This document shows positions 41,301-49,647 of a DNA stretch of 64,000 nt, one piece after another (positions within the stretch are counted from its first letter, which is position 1; each line of letters opens with the position of its first letter). The notes below the pieces were generated by a model that worked only from the letters and a program-made list of their open reading frames with translations, did no database searches and had not been told where the DNA came from. The stretch comes from Psychrobacter glaciei (GTDB lineage Bacteria > Pseudomonadota > Gammaproteobacteria > Pseudomonadales > Moraxellaceae), in contig NZ_BMZR01000009.1 in the NCBI RefSeq assembly GCF_014652895.1, forward strand, positions 1 through 64,000, read 5' to 3'. A program made the position numbers and the translations under genes.

Positions 41301-41545
41301 ATAGCTTGTCTAATAGTTTAACTGAGAGCCTAGCTAAGAATTATGAGAATCAAGCGGCAGACAGCGATATCCCTGATATTCATCAGCAGACTGCACTGAT
41401 GGCAACTGCCCTCAAGCAAGCGTTAGAGCCATTGACGATGCGGATGGATGAGAAGCTGGCGATTGATACCAGCACCGATCAATCTGGTAAGTTAATCGTC
41501 AATAGTCTAAATCGACTTAATAAAATCTTTGACGACTATGATTGA
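35306..41545 (+). CDS. Giant AAA ATPase, 'DNA repair ATPase' type (DUF3686-like)
   Basis: 2079 residues from the ATG at 35306, chosen because the alternative TTG at 35267 lies in the repeat element. N-terminal region (about 25-500) of the DUF3686 kind with beta-rich segments (LLFGYNVFMGLKR, GTFLAQDAFAQDFNELYRYYKQTRLIQ); coiled coil (about 530-830); central helical region with Ser/Asn-rich linkers (about 1140-1190 and 1375-1420); then AAA core: Walker A PPGYGKTT (1535-1542), Walker B VMLYLDDIQ (1597-1605), sensor-1 VVMAGNPYTESGE and a likely arginine finger in DMLANRADIYNLGD; C-terminal coiled coil. Such ATPases are known next to yqiJ/yqiK-type genes, and the repair label is a database name, not proven function. 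Confidence 0.85.
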   Translation: MADTQNSTNSDSNDNANQANQTDQAVASGNAYELIKKRLTEQGGRLEQQTQTLNNARLEEFGSTQMQVIARTRIRTEYNCVAQDMVQVGDYLLFGYNVFMGLKRASNIKDVLSLYRLNEPAGNEEEYQLEEVDLKGTFLAQDAFAQDFNELYRYYKQTRLIQITVKDSKLLLAFQIGERITDIRVFRFALDFSQGTPESAQVAYVDNRGERDIELPPAYDFDWIETTRDQMVNGKYPHMNILDTIFVETVGGDLTIKIEDNTQSGQGIYSEPVNDRTQSLTDAEIAYAKVGSLILLKILPYREEDYRYFVYNTLTEAVLRLDAIGQSCVQLPEDHGIMFPGGYYLQTGEYKLFEANNVGATDLRFKRKIVSPNGEDVLFLFYDRDLGVTGLFPYNLIKKQLANPIYCNGMALAENGRLVLFSDQSEPSRIHPMQIWHTPYASHEYVSELPESTSFYGKIGNKELVRGISDLYSITRLIDNQSVSQKLYEELTNNTSRLFDSYYWLSEPELSEVASSIKEVTATAELVIDEFAKVQSIQKQTQTALADADTQQSEILRQIRVTSFESASDYVDQLSALRRQKGRLVSLEDLRYLDADKLQALQKQLEEAESELAEKTVLFLSGEEALSSYEGILVDVSERLNTAETNAELKPVLEKIDETAQGLDLLTELLGTLDVADATVRTQIIDDISTIYASLNQSKAKLNHKRKNLGSAEAVAQFGAQFKLFGQSIANALSIANTPEKSDEQMAKLLVQLEELESQFADPETNSGDQFLADIISKREEIYETFENHKQQLLDARNRKAQNLGDGALRMLESIKKRTQSTGVTGFTEEEALNTYFAADGLVQKVRNIAKELQAMGFSVKADDIDARLKAIQIESYKSLKDKSDLFEDGGQIIKLGKHRFSVNTQPLDLTLLSRQQSDGKRVLNLHLTGTDYYEVLNNTELNALRPYWDMNIASESDKVYRAEYLAYSIIESAKSSQDGLTEERLYQAYDATIITLDVNGDIDNDSSLSKLVKAYATPRYQLGYDKGIHDHDATLLLMQILPTLREAGLLIYTPQVRALAQLFYWQLNIVQALGLESLRQFGYDAWLNESVLTRANNWIDRAATAEQLRRALGSDTAKSLLVEDMSQVMRHFVMAHNDDSLSADKDGSLDNGTGINNGAGKQSTSKPASELDSNTSDVHNANIFKPSYVQLASEYLVSVMGQSAETNAGAHNTIKWQTSQQAQQLCEQLSQTLNSAAGSTQNTASFDQLQSSISKLGFQPKSAYELLATWFHALLEKTYGGNESANVVTDGTNEAGEALSEAQLAEIETQNALRKQHLESGRHYVPEAIAVLLTQLNDAQREALVQRLIDSGATFDKGLGVKGLGNKNLSNQGLSNQGASATPSALSFSSITSSMPSLTSINNPLNQVQSFERSTGKVSLESQVNNLLGEHTRIHQQTLTFAVDDFLNRLHHHDTQVIPAYRRYLAMRSEILHESKETLRLDEFMPRPLSSFVRNRLINESYLPLIGDNLAKQMGTVGEDKRTDLMGILMMISPPGYGKTTLMEYVANRLGLIFMKINCPSLGHDVTSLDPEKAPNATAREELNKINLAFEMGNNVMLYLDDIQHTHAEFLQKFISLGDGTRRIDGVWQGKTKTYDMRGKKFCVVMAGNPYTESGEAFKVPDMLANRADIYNLGDIMSGMEEVFALSYIENSLTSNTVLAPMANRDLSDVHRLIKMAKTDNINLAQAQSSDLTYPYSTSEVNEIIAILRHMFRVQEVILDVNQAYIASASQDDKYRVEPIFKLQGSYRNMNKMTEKLSAVMNESELNQLIDDHYLGESQLLTQGAESNLLKLGEMRGVLTEAETERWAQIKADFLRNKAMGGEDGDTGARIVAQLVDLASGFNAISSQFETYLTKNDPEQIARLREAGQQAQLDAQLNAQLESQKILADSVINNAKVVSASIDNGFEKSVSQLLQIYKHDHNAGKAEGEYLKQNQDVQKALMVQLVNAVEQLAQKMADSLSNSLTESLAKNYENQAADSDIPDIHQQTALMATALKQALEPLTMRMDEKLAIDTSTDQSGKLIVNSLNRLNKIFDDYD

Positions 41546-41550
41546 TAGTT

Positions 41551-41606
41551 GATGATTAATCACTACTGAGTAATAGCTGACGATTAGTCACTACTGGTTA
41601 ACAGCT
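41551..41606. repeat. Two 28-bp tandem repeats after the ATPase gene
   Basis: GATGATTAATCACTACTG (41551 on) and GACGATTAGTCACTACTG (41579 on) head two adjacent 28-base units. Right of them is an 11-bp inverted repeat TAAGCGTTAAT (41626-41636) / ATTAACGCTTA (41645-41655), without a U run. Confidence 0.6.
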
Positions 41607-41740
41607 ATGATTGATGGCTAACGATTAAGCGTTAATGCTTAATTATTAACGCTTATGAGCAATGCTGATGACTTGCACTTATGAACATCACTTATGAATA
41701 GCACCTATAAATAGGGCTTATGATCAAAAGACAATGGTAA

Positions 41741-41847
41741 TATAGTCGGCAACAGCTACTTTGGATACAATAACAGCGAGTAAGCGTGCTACAAACAGTA
41801 GTTCAAGCAAGACTGACACCGTATCCGATGATAGTGAATCGACTATA
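41741..41847 (-). repeat. TATAGTC element, copy C (107 bp)
   Basis: Ends TATAGTCGG...ATCGACTATA (8-base terminal inverted repeats). Best match is copy D at 58157 (shared GTACGGTGTCAGTCT-like stretch and TTGTATCC, read on the minus strand here). The internal stem is GGATAC (41763-41768) with GTATCC (41821-41826), perfect. It lies 19 bases before the first DUF2256 gene. Confidence 0.75.
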
Positions 41848-41866
41848 TCAAACCAATGAGAAAATT

Positions 41867-42037
41867 ATGGCGCACAAAAAGAAGAACGTCCGCAAAAAAC
41901 TTTGCCCTGTCTGCGAGCGCGAGTTTAGCTGGACTAAGAAGCTAGATAAAAACTGGGAGAGCATGGTCTATTGCTCAGACCAATGCCGACGGGTGAAAAA
42001 GTATGAAGGGCTGGATCATCAAAAAGAAGATAAGTAG
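41867..42037 (+). CDS. DUF2256 mini-protein 1 (zinc-ribbon-like)
   Basis: 56 residues from the ATG at 41867. The DUF2256 pattern is complete: KKLCPVCEREFSWTKKLDKNWESMVYCSDQCRR, with CxxC (residues 13-16) and CxxxC (37-41) forming a likely zinc site and a W-K-K-x-x-W core. The function of DUF2256 is unknown. A near twin is encoded 51 bases downstream. The region upstream of it is formed by a TATAGTC element, which may carry its promoter. Confidence 0.9.
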   Translation: MAHKKKNVRKKLCPVCEREFSWTKKLDKNWESMVYCSDQCRRVKKYEGLDHQKEDK

Positions 42038-42088
42038 GCAATAATAGTTCACCATAGATATTAGATATATGGCACAAGGGGGTAGATG

Positions 42089-42244
42089 ATGGCACATAAA
42101 AAGGCAAACTTACCGCAAAAAACCTGTCCCGTTTGCCATCGCCCGTTTACGTGGCGTAAGAAGTGGGAGAAGGACTGGGAGCAGGTGATTTACTGTTCTG
42201 AGCGGTGTCGGCGGGGGAAGGTAATAGGTAGCGATAGTAATTGA
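42089..42244 (+). CDS. DUF2256 mini-protein 2
   Basis: 51 residues from the ATG at 42089 (GGGGG six bases upstream; an ATG at 42086 is also in frame). [20 protein letters not shown] starts it; the pattern CPVC ... W-x-KKW-x-K-x-W ... [10 protein letters not shown] matches its neighbour at 41867, with both Cys pairs kept. Ends 6 bases before the stop of the convergent OLD-type gene. A tandem duplicate of DUF2256. Confidence 0.88.
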   Translation: MAHKKANLPQKTCPVCHRPFTWRKKWEKDWEQVIYCSERCRRGKVIGSDSN

Positions 42245-42250
42245 AAATAG

Positions 42251-44338
42251 TTATCTATTATTTTCTGAAATATGCTGAAATATTGATTCGCATAATTCTG
42301 TTGCTGATGGTGTTAGCTCCCATGGCTCACTCTGCATCAGTTCAACTATGTCTTGGCAGAAATTAGTTTTACTCTTAATAGTGCCTTGGTTTCCATCTGA
42401 AAAAGAAAAAGAGGTTTCATCAGTTTCTAACTGAGGTACAACTCCATCTCTACGCATTTTATTTAGAGCTGTATCAAAATATTTACCGATACCTTTACTT
42501 GAACTTTGATAAATATCTGTGAAATATTTTTCATACTCATCGCTGTAAGCTAGCTTTTTTTTGTTCCCTTGCTTAGCTAATCCATTGTCAGGACACATCT
42601 CAAAAAACTTCTTTACGAGAAATTTCCTAGGCAATGAGTTTTCGGTCTCTTTACCTTGAGTAATCGCAATCTTATCCCCTAGCTGTTGTTCCAACTCATT
42701 GAATCTAGGTTTTTTCTTTAAGTCTGAGTCTGCTATTACTAGAGCGTTAGAAGTGACAAGTACTGCATTTAAACCCTTGTTCTTGCCGCTATCCACATCC
42801 TCTAAAGAATCAACTTCAAAATCCCAATGTTCTAAGTTTGAACCTTGATATTCGACAAACGCATAGTGATAGCCATCAATAAAGCGTGAATAATCTTCCC
42901 ACTTCTCTTGATCAGTTATCTTTAATTCTTCCAAGTATTTCTTCAAGTACTGAACAAAGTATAGACGATCAGTAATGCCTTCAATCCAAATAGTGCAATT
43001 AGCTAAAAAGACCGACGAAGGAGACACACCAAGCGTCTGTAGTATAGTGCGGTCACCATCACAGCGTCTAATTACAGTTTCATATTTGTTTTCTTCATTA
43101 CCAACATTTTCTTTGTCTATACGATATAAAGTAATACGTTTGTCTTCGTTTATCATGTCGAGCAAGTAATTGGAGTGACTGGTCGCCATGTAATAATGAT
43201 CAGTTTCATTCAGTAAAAACTTCATTATTTGTTTAACGTAGCCTGCATGCAAATGCATTTCTGGCTCTTCGATAAAAAAGAAAGAAGGTTCGGTAGTTAA
43301 AAAAGCTTTGTAGGTCAGAATAATAACTTGTTGCAAGCCATCACCCAGTTGCGAGATAGGAAACTGTTCTGCTTCTCCAATTTTGATATGCAAACTATCA
43401 TCTTTACGATGAGGTATAAGAGTGACAACTTCATTATTGAAAAAGTAATGAGAAAGTTTTGCTTGATAATCGTCAATTCTTTGACGTTCTTCAGGCATTC
43501 CTAGCAGTGAGTCCGTTAGAAATTCAAAGAAGTCTTCGCCTGTCACTATTTGATGATCTAAAAAGTCATAATCTTTGTAAACTCTAAGTAAAAGCGTGTT
43601 TTTTCTTAGTTTATCTAAAATTTCTTTTTTAGTTACGTGTGTGTGCTCTTCACCATCTGGTGCAATTGTACTTTTATGAATTAAAATATCATTCTTATTG
43701 GATATTGTTTTTTCAATTTCAGACTCAGCTAAGGACTCTAAAGGTTTAAAATGTTTTAAGCTTCTCAAAGAGTTTATATAAAAAATCTTTAAAGCTGATA
43801 TGTTTATAAGTTCATACTCTGCTTCTAAACTAAATAGTTCTTCAATAATATTTTGCAGCTCATCAAATAACTTGGAATAAGAATTATCGTTGTAGCTCTG
43901 CCTACGATATAAGTCATATATCTTATAGGCTGTTGGATAACTACTTTGAGAAGGAGAGTTAGCTCTAGCTATCGCTAAATTAACCTGATCTTTAATTTGA
44001 GTAAGCTTCTCCAAATTTGAAGTGTAATTATTTTTTATGAAATTAAAGCTATTAAACTCGAAGGCACTTGTGTTCCATTCATCATTTACAGAGAACGTAT
44101 TAAGTAACACACCTACTTTTTGCAACAACTGCAAATAAGAAGTTAAGTTTTTTAAAGATATTTCGTCGATATAAATTTTACAAGCTAACTCCCGCATAAA
44201 ACGACTTTTACCAGAGTTATTTGCGCCCACAATAATATTCAAACGCTTTAATTCAAAAGGATTGTTTCGATTCAAGCCTTCGCTTGAATCGAAATCTGTA
44301 TATCCTTCCTTAAACCAAAGCTTCATAGCTTCTTTCAT
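42251..44338 (-). CDS. OLD-family AAA ATPase with TOPRIM-like nuclease domain
   Basis: 695 residues. ABC-type ATPase: Walker A GANNSGKS (38-45), signature-like SQLGDGLQQ (329-337), Walker B FFFIEEPE (353-360), H-loop TSH (386-388), with an inserted helical region between. The C-terminal part has TOPRIM-like residues: WIEGITDRLYF (Glu 453, Asp 456) and ALVIADSDLKKK (Asp 536, Asp 538). OLD nucleases act in phage defence (P2 Old, Gabija GajA, retron effectors). No GajB-like helicase or retron is beside it, so it is a solo type. The DNA is clearly richer in A and T than its neighbours, and it sits 19 bases after the metH stop, a sign of acquisition. Confidence 0.87.
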   Translation of the reverse strand: MKEAMKLWFKEGYTDFDSSEGLNRNNPFELKRLNIIVGANNSGKSRFMRELACKIYIDEISLKNLTSYLQLLQKVGVLLNTFSVNDEWNTSAFEFNSFNFIKNNYTSNLEKLTQIKDQVNLAIARANSPSQSSYPTAYKIYDLYRRQSYNDNSYSKLFDELQNIIEELFSLEAEYELINISALKIFYINSLRSLKHFKPLESLAESEIEKTISNKNDILIHKSTIAPDGEEHTHVTKKEILDKLRKNTLLLRVYKDYDFLDHQIVTGEDFFEFLTDSLLGMPEERQRIDDYQAKLSHYFFNNEVVTLIPHRKDDSLHIKIGEAEQFPISQLGDGLQQVIILTYKAFLTTEPSFFFIEEPEMHLHAGYVKQIMKFLLNETDHYYMATSHSNYLLDMINEDKRITLYRIDKENVGNEENKYETVIRRCDGDRTILQTLGVSPSSVFLANCTIWIEGITDRLYFVQYLKKYLEELKITDQEKWEDYSRFIDGYHYAFVEYQGSNLEHWDFEVDSLEDVDSGKNKGLNAVLVTSNALVIADSDLKKKPRFNELEQQLGDKIAITQGKETENSLPRKFLVKKFFEMCPDNGLAKQGNKKKLAYSDEYEKYFTDIYQSSSKGIGKYFDTALNKMRRDGVVPQLETDETSFSFSDGNQGTIKSKTNFCQDIVELMQSEPWELTPSATELCESIFQHISENNR

Positions 44339-44357
44339 ATCTAGAACCTAATTAATA

Positions 44358-47300
44358 CTACAAATTCGGATTCAACCACTTCTCAGCCGTCTTCATATCC
44401 CAGCCTTTACGCTCAGCATAACTCTCTAACTGGTCAGTGCTGATTTTACCGACGTTAAAGTATTCACTATCAGGGTGCGAGTAATAGAATCCGCTGACCG
44501 ATGACGCAGGCCACATCGCATAGCTTTCGGTCAACGTCGTACCGATCGCCTCAACCGTACCGAGCCAGTCGAACAGCTTACCTTTTTCCGTATGCTCAGG
44601 ACAGGCAGGGTAGCCAGGAGCGGGGCGGATGCCAACGTATTTTTCTTTAATCATCTCATCATTAGTGAGCGACTCAGTCGGCTGATAACCCCAATACTCC
44701 TTACGGATGAGCTCGTGTAGATGTTCAGCGAATGCTTCAGCGAGACGATCGGAGAGGGCTTGTACCATGATAGCGTTGTAGTCATCACCTGCCGCTTTAT
44801 ACTTCTCAGCGAGCGCTTCAGTACCGACGATAGAGACGGTAAAGCCGCCTAAATAGTCTTCCTTTTCCGTATTGGGTGAGATAAAGTCCGCTAAGCTAAA
44901 GTTAGGCTTACCGCTAGCTTTATCCGACTGTTGACGTAAGTGCTCGAACTGATAGGTTGGATTGCCACTATCCGCTGTAGCCGTGTCATAGACCGTTACC
45001 GTATCATCAGCAGTACGACGCGCAGGCATAATCTTAAATACGCCTTTTGCGATGATTAACTTCTCATCGATCATTTTCTGTAGTAGCTCTTTTGCATTAT
45101 CAAACAAATCACACGCCGCTTCACCGACTACCTCATCTTGCAATATCTTCGGATATTTACCAGCGAGACCCCAAGAGATAAAGAACGGTGTCCAGTCAAT
45201 GTAGGGTACGAGTGTCGCTATTGGATAATCATCGAGAATCACTTGACCCAAAGTATTGGGTACAGGTGGTAGGTAGCTATCCCAATCGTATTGAAAGCCA
45301 ATTTTGACCGATTCAGCATAGGAGAGCTTGGCAGCTTTAGGTTGACGCTTAGCCAGACGTTCGCGCACTTTGATGTACTCTTCACGAGTCTCATTGATCA
45401 AGCCTTGGCGATGCTCTTTGGATAGCAGTTTGGTAACGACACCGACAGAGCGTGAGGCATCCGTCACATAGATGACGCCATCGTTTTGATATTGCGGTTC
45501 GACTTTGACCGCCGTATGCGCTTTAGAAGTCGTTGCGCCGCCAATCATTAACGGTAGCGTCATGCCGCGCTCTTGCATTTGCTTGGCGACATAGACCATT
45601 TCATCGAGGCTCGGGGTAATCAAACCAGACAGGCCGATGATATCGACTTTTTCTGCAATAGCAGTATCAAGGATTTTTTCACAAGGTACCATCACGCCCA
45701 AATCGACAATGTCGTAGCCATTACAGCCAAGCACCACGCCGACGATGTTTTTACCGATATCATGTACGTCGCCTTTGACGGTCGCCATCAGAATTTTACC
45801 TTTGGTTTCGCCTTCTACTTTTTCGGCTTCGATATACGGGTTTAGCCACGCGACTGACTGCTTCATCACGCGTGCAGATTTGACCACTTGCGGTAGGAAC
45901 ATTTTACCGGCACCAAATAAATCACCGACGATATTCATACCGTCCATGAGTGGGCCTTCGATGACTTCTAGCGGTTTGGGATATTTCTCCCACGCTTCTT
46001 TGGTATCGGCTTCGATAAAGGTGGTAATACCTTTGACCAGCGCATGGGCAATACGTGCTTCGACAGTGCCTTCACGCCAGCTCATATCAACCGTACTTTC
46101 TTTTTTCTTGCCACCATCTTGATAGTTTTCGGCAGCTGTCATCAGGCGTTCAGTTGCGTCTTGACCTGTTTCGCCTTGGTTGCGGTTGAGCATGACATCT
46201 TCGATAGCGTCACGCGCTTCCTTTGGAATATCATCATATAACTCAAGCATGGCTGGGTTGACGATACCCATTGTCAGGCCATTGGTAATCGCATGAAATA
46301 AGAAGACAGAGTTGATGGCTTCACGGATAGGGTTACCACGGAAACTAAACGACACGTTAGACACGCCGCCCGATACCATGGCGTTTGGCAAATTGTCAGT
46401 AATCCACTTAGTGGCGTTGATGAAGTCCGCACCGTAGTTGTTATGCTCAGTGATACCAGTGGCAACCGCGAAAATGTTTGGATCAAAGATAATATCTTCA
46501 GAAGGGAAACCGACTTCGTTAACCAACACATCATAACTACGCTGACAGATTTGAATTTTACGCTCGTAAGTATCGGCTTGACCATCTTCATCAAATGCCA
46601 TGACGATAACGGCAGCACCATAGCGCATACACAGTTTGGCGCGCTCGACGAATTCAGCATGACCTTCTTTTAGTGATATAGAGTTGACGACAGATTTGCC
46701 CTGCGTGCGTTTTAGACCTTCTTCGATGATGTCCCATTTAGAGGAGTCAATCATGAGTGGTACGCGGCTGATATCAGGCTCACCAGACACCAAGTTGATG
46801 AAATGAATCATCGCCTGCTTGGAGTCGAGCATGCCCTCATCCATATTGATATCGACGATTTGCGCGCCGCCTTCTACCTGATCGCGGGCGACATCGAGCG
46901 CTTCGGTATAGGCTTCCGTTTTAATCAAGCGTAAGAACTTTTTAGAGCCTGTCACGTTGGTACGTTCACCCACGTTGACGAACAAGCTGTCTGCTGTGAT
47001 GGTAAATGGCTCAAGCCCAGACAAGCGGCAGGCAGGGGCGATTTCAGGAATCACACGCGGCGCATAGTTTTTTACCATATTCGCGATTTGGCGAATATGT
47101 TCTGGTGTCGTACCACAACAGCCGCCCACAATATTCAAGATGCCTGCTTTCGCAAAGCCTTCTAGTAATGCGGTGGTTTCATCAGCGGTTTCATCATATT
47201 CACCAAACTCATTGGGCAGGCCCGCATTTGGATGCGCTGACACATAGGTATTGGCAATGTTAGATAGCGTTTGGATATGGGGACGTAGCGCATCGGCACC

Positions 47301-48152
47301 AAGCGCACAGTTGAAGCCAACCGATAATGGTTTGGCGTGGCGAATTGAGTTATAAAATGCTTCAGCCGTTTGACCTGACAACGTACGACCTGACGCATCA
47401 GTAATCGTACCCGAAATCATAATCGGTAATTCAAAACCAATGTCATCAAACACGCCAGTAATGGCAAATATCGCTGCTTTGGCATTCAGCGTATCGAAAA
47501 TAGTTTCGATTAGGATAAGATCTACACCACCTTCTATCAAGCACAAGGTCGCTTCGCGGTAGTTTAATACCAACTCATCAAAGGTGATATTACGAAAGGC
47601 TGGATCATTGACATCAGGTGATAGCGAGCACGTGCGTGAGGTAGGGCCTACGACACCAGCGACGAAACGAGGCTTATCAGGTGTCTTGGCAGTGAACGCA
47701 TCTGCTGCACTGCGGGCAAGTTGAGCTGCCGTTTTATTTAACTCAGGTACCAAATACTGCATATCGTAGTCGGCCATGGATAGACGCGTACCGTTGAAGC
47801 TATTGGTCTCGATGATATCCGCACCAGCAGTCAAATGATCGTTATGGATATCTATAATCATTTGCGGTTGCGAGAGTACAAGCAAATCATTATTGCCGCG
47901 CACATCTTGGTCTATATCCGCAAAACGCTCACCGCGATAATCTGCTTCTTCTAATTTATAGGTTTGAATCTGCGTACCCATCGCGCCGTCTAACATCAAA
48001 ATTCTTGAGGCCATTTGCTCAGTGATACGGGCACGTGCGGTCAGTTGTTGTTTCTTGTAAGGAAACACGGCAGGTGGCGTGAGGATAAAATCATCAGCAG
48101 ATTGCGCTGAGCTAGAGGTGGCGTCATGTTGAGAAGTAATCGTTTGAGTCAT
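44358..48152 (-). CDS. metH: Cobalamin-dependent methionine synthase
   Basis: 1264 residues from the ATG at 48152 (a TTG at 48233 would add 27). Makes methionine from homocysteine using methyl-tetrahydrofolate and B12. Four modules: homocysteine domain with zinc ligands GFNCALGAD and [12 protein letters not shown]; pterin domain ([30 protein letters not shown]); cobalamin domain with [30 protein letters not shown] (His of DxHxxG ligates cobalt); C-terminal AdoMet reactivation domain ([20 protein letters not shown]). Similar in length to E. coli MetH. No cobalamin or SAM riboswitch was recognised in the 536 bases upstream. Confidence 0.97.
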   Translation of the reverse strand: MTQTITSQHDATSSSAQSADDFILTPPAVFPYKKQQLTARARITEQMASRILMLDGAMGTQIQTYKLEEADYRGERFADIDQDVRGNNDLLVLSQPQMIIDIHNDHLTAGADIIETNSFNGTRLSMADYDMQYLVPELNKTAAQLARSAADAFTAKTPDKPRFVAGVVGPTSRTCSLSPDVNDPAFRNITFDELVLNYREATLCLIEGGVDLILIETIFDTLNAKAAIFAITGVFDDIGFELPIMISGTITDASGRTLSGQTAEAFYNSIRHAKPLSVGFNCALGADALRPHIQTLSNIANTYVSAHPNAGLPNEFGEYDETADETTALLEGFAKAGILNIVGGCCGTTPEHIRQIANMVKNYAPRVIPEIAPACRLSGLEPFTITADSLFVNVGERTNVTGSKKFLRLIKTEAYTEALDVARDQVEGGAQIVDINMDEGMLDSKQAMIHFINLVSGEPDISRVPLMIDSSKWDIIEEGLKRTQGKSVVNSISLKEGHAEFVERAKLCMRYGAAVIVMAFDEDGQADTYERKIQICQRSYDVLVNEVGFPSEDIIFDPNIFAVATGITEHNNYGADFINATKWITDNLPNAMVSGGVSNVSFSFRGNPIREAINSVFLFHAITNGLTMGIVNPAMLELYDDIPKEARDAIEDVMLNRNQGETGQDATERLMTAAENYQDGGKKKESTVDMSWREGTVEARIAHALVKGITTFIEADTKEAWEKYPKPLEVIEGPLMDGMNIVGDLFGAGKMFLPQVVKSARVMKQSVAWLNPYIEAEKVEGETKGKILMATVKGDVHDIGKNIVGVVLGCNGYDIVDLGVMVPCEKILDTAIAEKVDIIGLSGLITPSLDEMVYVAKQMQERGMTLPLMIGGATTSKAHTAVKVEPQYQNDGVIYVTDASRSVGVVTKLLSKEHRQGLINETREEYIKVRERLAKRQPKAAKLSYAESVKIGFQYDWDSYLPPVPNTLGQVILDDYPIATLVPYIDWTPFFISWGLAGKYPKILQDEVVGEAACDLFDNAKELLQKMIDEKLIIAKGVFKIMPARRTADDTVTVYDTATADSGNPTYQFEHLRQQSDKASGKPNFSLADFISPNTEKEDYLGGFTVSIVGTEALAEKYKAAGDDYNAIMVQALSDRLAEAFAEHLHELIRKEYWGYQPTESLTNDEMIKEKYVGIRPAPGYPACPEHTEKGKLFDWLGTVEAIGTTLTESYAMWPASSVSGFYYSHPDSEYFNVGKISTDQLESYAERKGWDMKTAEKWLNPNL

Positions 48153-48688
48153 AGGAGCGCTGCTTATATCGTCAATGTCATAAAAGGAAGGAATAACAGA
48201 TAGGGTGCAAAATTTTATAAAAGGAATAGGCAAATCCGCATTATTTTAGCATGAAAATAATATCCCACGCGGGATAGTGCTTATTCCTCTTTGGCAATAT
48301 GGCAGATACAAAATCTGCTTTTTGAGCCATCAGGTATGGAGTTTATTGCATAAAACAAATAGGCACAAATGACTATCATTTCGTTTAAAGATTACATAAA
48401 GCTTTGTTTTTAAGGTTAGAAGCTATCAAGACTATTAAAAGTCCGACAGAACTTACATGCCTACGACAAAAAGTAGCGTAAAAGTGAATTCATAAGGCTT
48501 TTCTATATGTTAATTTAATTTCAGAAGAATTGGCTGTTGGTAAGAAAAACTTACAAGCAAGTGTTCATTGTCATTACTATTTGGTAAATATTATCAATAG
48601 CGCAATCAACACATTCTAAAGCCAATTATCTACTCTGTAAGTCAGTAATACAATAATCAAGAATGATTCAATCATTAAGGGATATATT
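48153..48688. other. Divergent intergenic region metH / fasciclin
   Basis: About 530 bases, AT-rich, without a convincing gene or terminator. It should contain the promoters of metH (leftward) and the fasciclin gene (rightward). AAGGGA precedes the fasciclin ATG. Confidence 0.5.
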
Positions 48689-49243
48689 ATGAAAATTACT
48701 AAAATTGCTACTATCGGTACACTTGCTCTTTCAATCGCAGGCCTAAGCGCTTGTAATAATATGATGCCAAGCAAAAGCGCGGATATGAAAGCGCCAATGC
48801 ACAGCCAATCTATGGCAAAAATGAATGTCGTACAAGTGGCGCAAAGCAATCCTGATTTTTCAGTGTTAGTAGAAGCAGTACAAGCAGCAGGCCTAGCAGG
48901 CATGTTGTCTGATCCTAATGCTCATTACACCGTATTTGCACCGACCAATGCTGCCTTTATGCAAGCATTACAAGAAACAGGTATGACCAAAGCGCAGTTG
49001 TTCGCCAACAAGCCTTTGTTAACCAAGGTATTAGGTTATCACGTCGTGAGTGGTGATATGGCCATGTACGCTAAAGACGTTAAGCCTGGTAATGTCATGA
49101 CAGCCAGCAAAGATACCTTGATGGTAACTAAAGAAGGTAAGTTGATGGATGAAAATGGCCGCACAGCTAACATCTTGAAAACTGACATCGCTGCCAACAA
49201 TGGTGTGGTACATGTGATCGATAAAGTATTGTTACCTAAATAA
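48689..49243 (+). CDS. Fasciclin-domain lipoprotein 1
   Basis: 184 residues. Lipobox GLSAC (Cys near 22) predicts outer- or inner-membrane anchoring. One FAS1 domain (about 48-183): VVQVAQSNPDFSVLVEAVQAAGLAGML, H1 motif YTVFAPTNAAFMQAL, central LLTKVLGYHVVSG, and H2-like GVVHVIDKVLLPK at the very end. FAS1 proteins mediate adhesion; bacterial ones are secreted or surface-bound. A second FAS1 gene at 49648 and the remnant of a third at 49428 show local duplication. The Met/Lys-rich stretch before the domain is a linker. Confidence 0.92.
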   Translation: MKITKIATIGTLALSIAGLSACNNMMPSKSADMKAPMHSQSMAKMNVVQVAQSNPDFSVLVEAVQAAGLAGMLSDPNAHYTVFAPTNAAFMQALQETGMTKAQLFANKPLLTKVLGYHVVSGDMAMYAKDVKPGNVMTASKDTLMVTKEGKLMDENGRTANILKTDIAANNGVVHVIDKVLLPK

Positions 49244-49427
49244 GAATAACCAAAACCTGATATCTCTACTTTCTATGAGGTAGAGATCGAACCAATAACA
49301 GCCGTTATCTGTATGAGTCAATAATCAGATAATGGCGTTTTTAGATATATAGCATGTCAAATAGTGCTACTTCAAAATAGCGTATCAGCAGTTATATTGC
49401 TAATACGCCATAGCTAGAATAAAAGTT

Positions 49428-49472
49428 AACAACAGCGTACACGTGATTGATACAGTGTTGCTACCTAAGTAA
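49428..49472 (+). pseudogene. Remnant of a third fasciclin gene (3' end only)
   Basis: The codons read NNSVHVIDTVLLPK and TAA, matching NNGVVHVIDKVLLPK plus stop of the fasciclin gene ending at 49243. Nothing upstream of it continues an open frame of useful length. The remaining gap 49244-49647 shows no other gene. Confidence 0.72.
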
Positions 49473-49647
49473 GTACCAATTAAAAATTAAACCGTTAGAA
49501 TTATAGTTATCGATATAGCGAATTTGATATCAGGACTGGATAATAAGTAGTCGGTACTGTCTGCAAGATATCAGTCACTTTTATCTTTATTTAAAATGAA
49601 TATTTGTTAATCACATTATTTAATTAATTATCTACAAGGAAATACCT

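Noticed and set aside
48153-48400. Cobalamin or SAM riboswitch upstream of metH
   Set aside because: No B12 box (GCCACTG-like) or SAM-aptamer core could be recognised.
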